NCBI GenBank assembly: GCA_900637675.1
Contig: LR134389.1
Location: 2,046,001 to 2,110,000 of the forward strand
Direction: 5' to 3'
From: Streptococcus equi subsp. equi
Lineage (GTDB): Bacteria; Bacillota; Bacilli; Lactobacillales; Streptococcaceae
DNA length: 64,000 nucleotides
Shown one piece after another: positions 62,426-64,000 of the stretch; position 1 is the first letter of the stretch; each line of letters begins with the position of its first letter. The translations under genes and the position numbers were made by a program. Under the pieces are notes generated by a model. The model was given only the letters and a program-made list of their open reading frames with translations, did no database searches and was not told the origin of the DNA.

Positions 62426-63622
62426 CAGATTTTTCAGATATACTTCTATATCTACCTTTTTAAATCAATTTGGCTCTTCAATATATAATATTGTTTTTAT
62501 CATTTATGTTGCATCTACATATCATTCAAAAACTCTTGTAAGTATAGCTAATATTATATTGATGATCCCAATATTGTTTCAACTTTTAATAGGTCAATAT
62601 GCTGATAGAATAAGAAATAGAGCCAAATGGTTGATTTGGGGAGGAATCTCTCAGTCCATATTATTTATGATAATTGCTTATTTAACCAATCAGAAATCAT
62701 ACTTAGTATTTTCTATAATTTGTCTTATTAATATTATTTCTGATTGTATATCTAATCTATTATCTGGGATTTCGATGCCAATATTTAAGCACCATATCCC
62801 TCAAGATGAATTAATGACTGCTTACTCGCTTCGAAATATTATTTCCTTCATTTGTGGGATAGGTGGACAGATATTTGGTATTTGGTTACTTGAAATTTCA
62901 AATAAAAACTTTGGTTTTGTTGCAATAATAAATGCTTTTTCCTTTTTAATATCATCAATTATTTTAGTATCTATTAAATCGTTATTGATAAATAATAAAG
63001 AAAAAATAACAAGACACAGTTTTTCAAGAAATTTTTTAGAAATGTATGATGCGAGTAAAGGAATTTTTTCAACTAAATCTGATAGTCAATTTATCAAATT
63101 AATAACAACTGTAATCATTTCAAATGTACTAGGATCTGCAATTATCCCCATTTTTAATCTATACTTTCTAGAGAATAAATGGCAAAACTTCTCTTACGGA
63201 CAAACTTTACTAATTCTGAACACTACAATGATTTTAGGAAATATTTTAGGAAGTCTATTTCCTAAAGATTTTTTCTCAAGATTATCTTTAAAAAAATACT
63301 AGCATTAGAATTATATAGTTTTGCATTAATAGGAATTTTTTCATTTTTGAAGTTTCCATTCATTTTTGTACTTTTTGTCTTTTCTTTTAATTGTTTTTTA
63401 GTAGGGAAATTTAACCCCAAATTCAGTGCAACTCTAATGACAAATGTTCCTGATAATATGCTTGCTCAAGTATCATCATTTATTTCATTCTTAGTTATGA
63501 TCTCCATTCCGATTGGAACAAGTGTCTTCTCAATGATTTACGTATTTAATAGTAATATTCTTTGGATATTATTTTTAAGCTTAACAATTATTGGTTTATA
63601 TTTTCAAGTTGAATCCCAGTAA
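62406..63622 (+). pseudogene. MFS transporter, frameshifted
   Basis: A ~405-residue multi-spanning permease. Segments include FLNQFGSSIYNIVFIIYVAS, the cytoplasmic motif GQYADRIRNRAKW (MFS signature A-like), and the second half KFSATLMTNVPDNMLAQVSS. The frame breaks at a run of seven A's (63290-63296). An eighth gives SLKKILALELYSFALIG and joins 62406-63302 to 63347-63622. It starts within the end of the synthetase remnant, so it is translationally coupled to it and may export its product. Confidence 0.75.
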
Positions 63623-63701
63623 TACAAAATTTTAACTACAAATAAAGTAATTCAAATGACCAAATTTATTAACTTAATTCATTCTAAAAATTTAAAACCC
63701 T

Positions 63702-63965
63702 GTGAAAAAAACATTCAAATTACTATGTAGTGTCCTCCTAGACCACCACAGTAATGCTAAATCTCATATACTAATCAAACAGAATATATTAAAAATGATA
63801 AAATCTGATTTTAAATTTTTATACCAAATTTATATGGAAATGTCCCCTTTTATCCCACATTATTTTTCTGATAACCATTTTTCAATAATTTATCAAAATA
63901 AAAAGCCTTTAAAATCGGCATTATCGATTATTATTGCCAGAAAAAATTGTAGGAAATCATCGTAG
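63702..63965 (+). CDS. unassigned frame near the island edge
   Basis: A GTG-started frame of 87 codons (KKTFKLLCSVLLDHHSNAKS to IIIARKNCRKSS) has no ribosome site and no recognised family. Its stop TAG lies inside the 11-bp repeat at 63962. It may be a remnant or chance coding in AT-rich DNA. Confidence 0.25.
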   Translation: MKKTFKLLCSVLLDHHSNAKSHILIKQNILKMIKSDFKFLYQIYMEMSPFIPHYFSDNHFSIIYQNKKPLKSALSIIIARKNCRKSS

Positions 63966-63972
63966 GGGGTAT
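63962..63972 (+). repeat. 11-bp tRNA 3'-end repeat, right copy (putative att core)
   Basis: GTAGGGGGTAT is identical to the tRNA-Lys 3' end at 17697-17707. It could mark the right end of a ~46-kb island. Chance of an exact 11-mer in a window this size is a few percent, so it is suggestive only. Confidence 0.45.
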
Positions 63973-64000
63973 CCAAATTCAAAAAAGCCTCTGCTAGAAA

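Overview
The window reads as chromosome of a pyogenic-group Streptococcus, most probably Streptococcus equi (equi or zooepidemicus). This rests on remembered protein families (histidine-triad lipoprotein, MalR/PTS pair, SpeH/SpeI-type superantigens, paratox remnant, HylP hyaluronidase); no search was run.

Layout. (1) 1-15.9 kb is core chromosome: nrdI, an endonuclease/exonuclease/phosphatase protein, a maltose/glucose-type PTS EIIABC with its LacI-family repressor and a palindromic operator, prmA-rsmE, a zinc-regulated histidine-triad surface lipoprotein behind AdcR-type boxes, NUDIX/ASCH/DUF3013 genes, pabB(C)-pabA and rarA. (2) 15.9-17.8 kb holds an IS3-family (IS150-like) insertion, a probable 6S RNA gene and tRNA-Lys(CTT). 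(3) 17.9-18.6 kb carries an orphan XRE regulator. (4) 18.6-59.3 kb is a complete-looking siphovirus prophage of about 40.7 kb. Read from its right end it has integrase, a CI/ImmA lysogeny switch, a + strand membrane-anchored moron, a polA-type replication module, the DUF1492/ArpU-like late regulator, packaging and head genes (including a MuF protein with a toxin-like C-terminus), tail genes, HylP, the lysis cassette, two superantigen genes and a paratox remnant. (5) 59.4-64 kb is very AT-rich: an Rgg/MutR regulator, a truncated leader-like reading frame, a second copy of the IS, the C-terminal end of a LanC-like (class III lanthipeptide synthetase-like) protein and an MFS exporter. This looks like an IS-wrecked lanthipeptide locus. 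An 11-bp copy of the tRNA-Lys 3' end recurs at 63962-63972, so the whole 46-kb stretch may be one compound island at this tRNA.

How the parts work together. The prophage runs almost entirely on the minus strand, with the lysogeny genes facing the other way. Its virulence cargo (SpeH-like, SpeI-like, HylP) sits at the lysis end.

Main caution. At least eight reading frames that should be whole (EIIABC start, both superantigens, hylP twice, major capsid, primase-helicase, MFS) are each repaired by adding one A/T to a homopolymer of 4-7 bases, and one small phage frame by removing one G from a G7 run. The polymerase gene is split differently, by an in-frame TAA. The uniform pattern points to homopolymer errors in the assembly, or less likely to a mismatch-repair mutator, and should be settled before any gene here is called a pseudogene.
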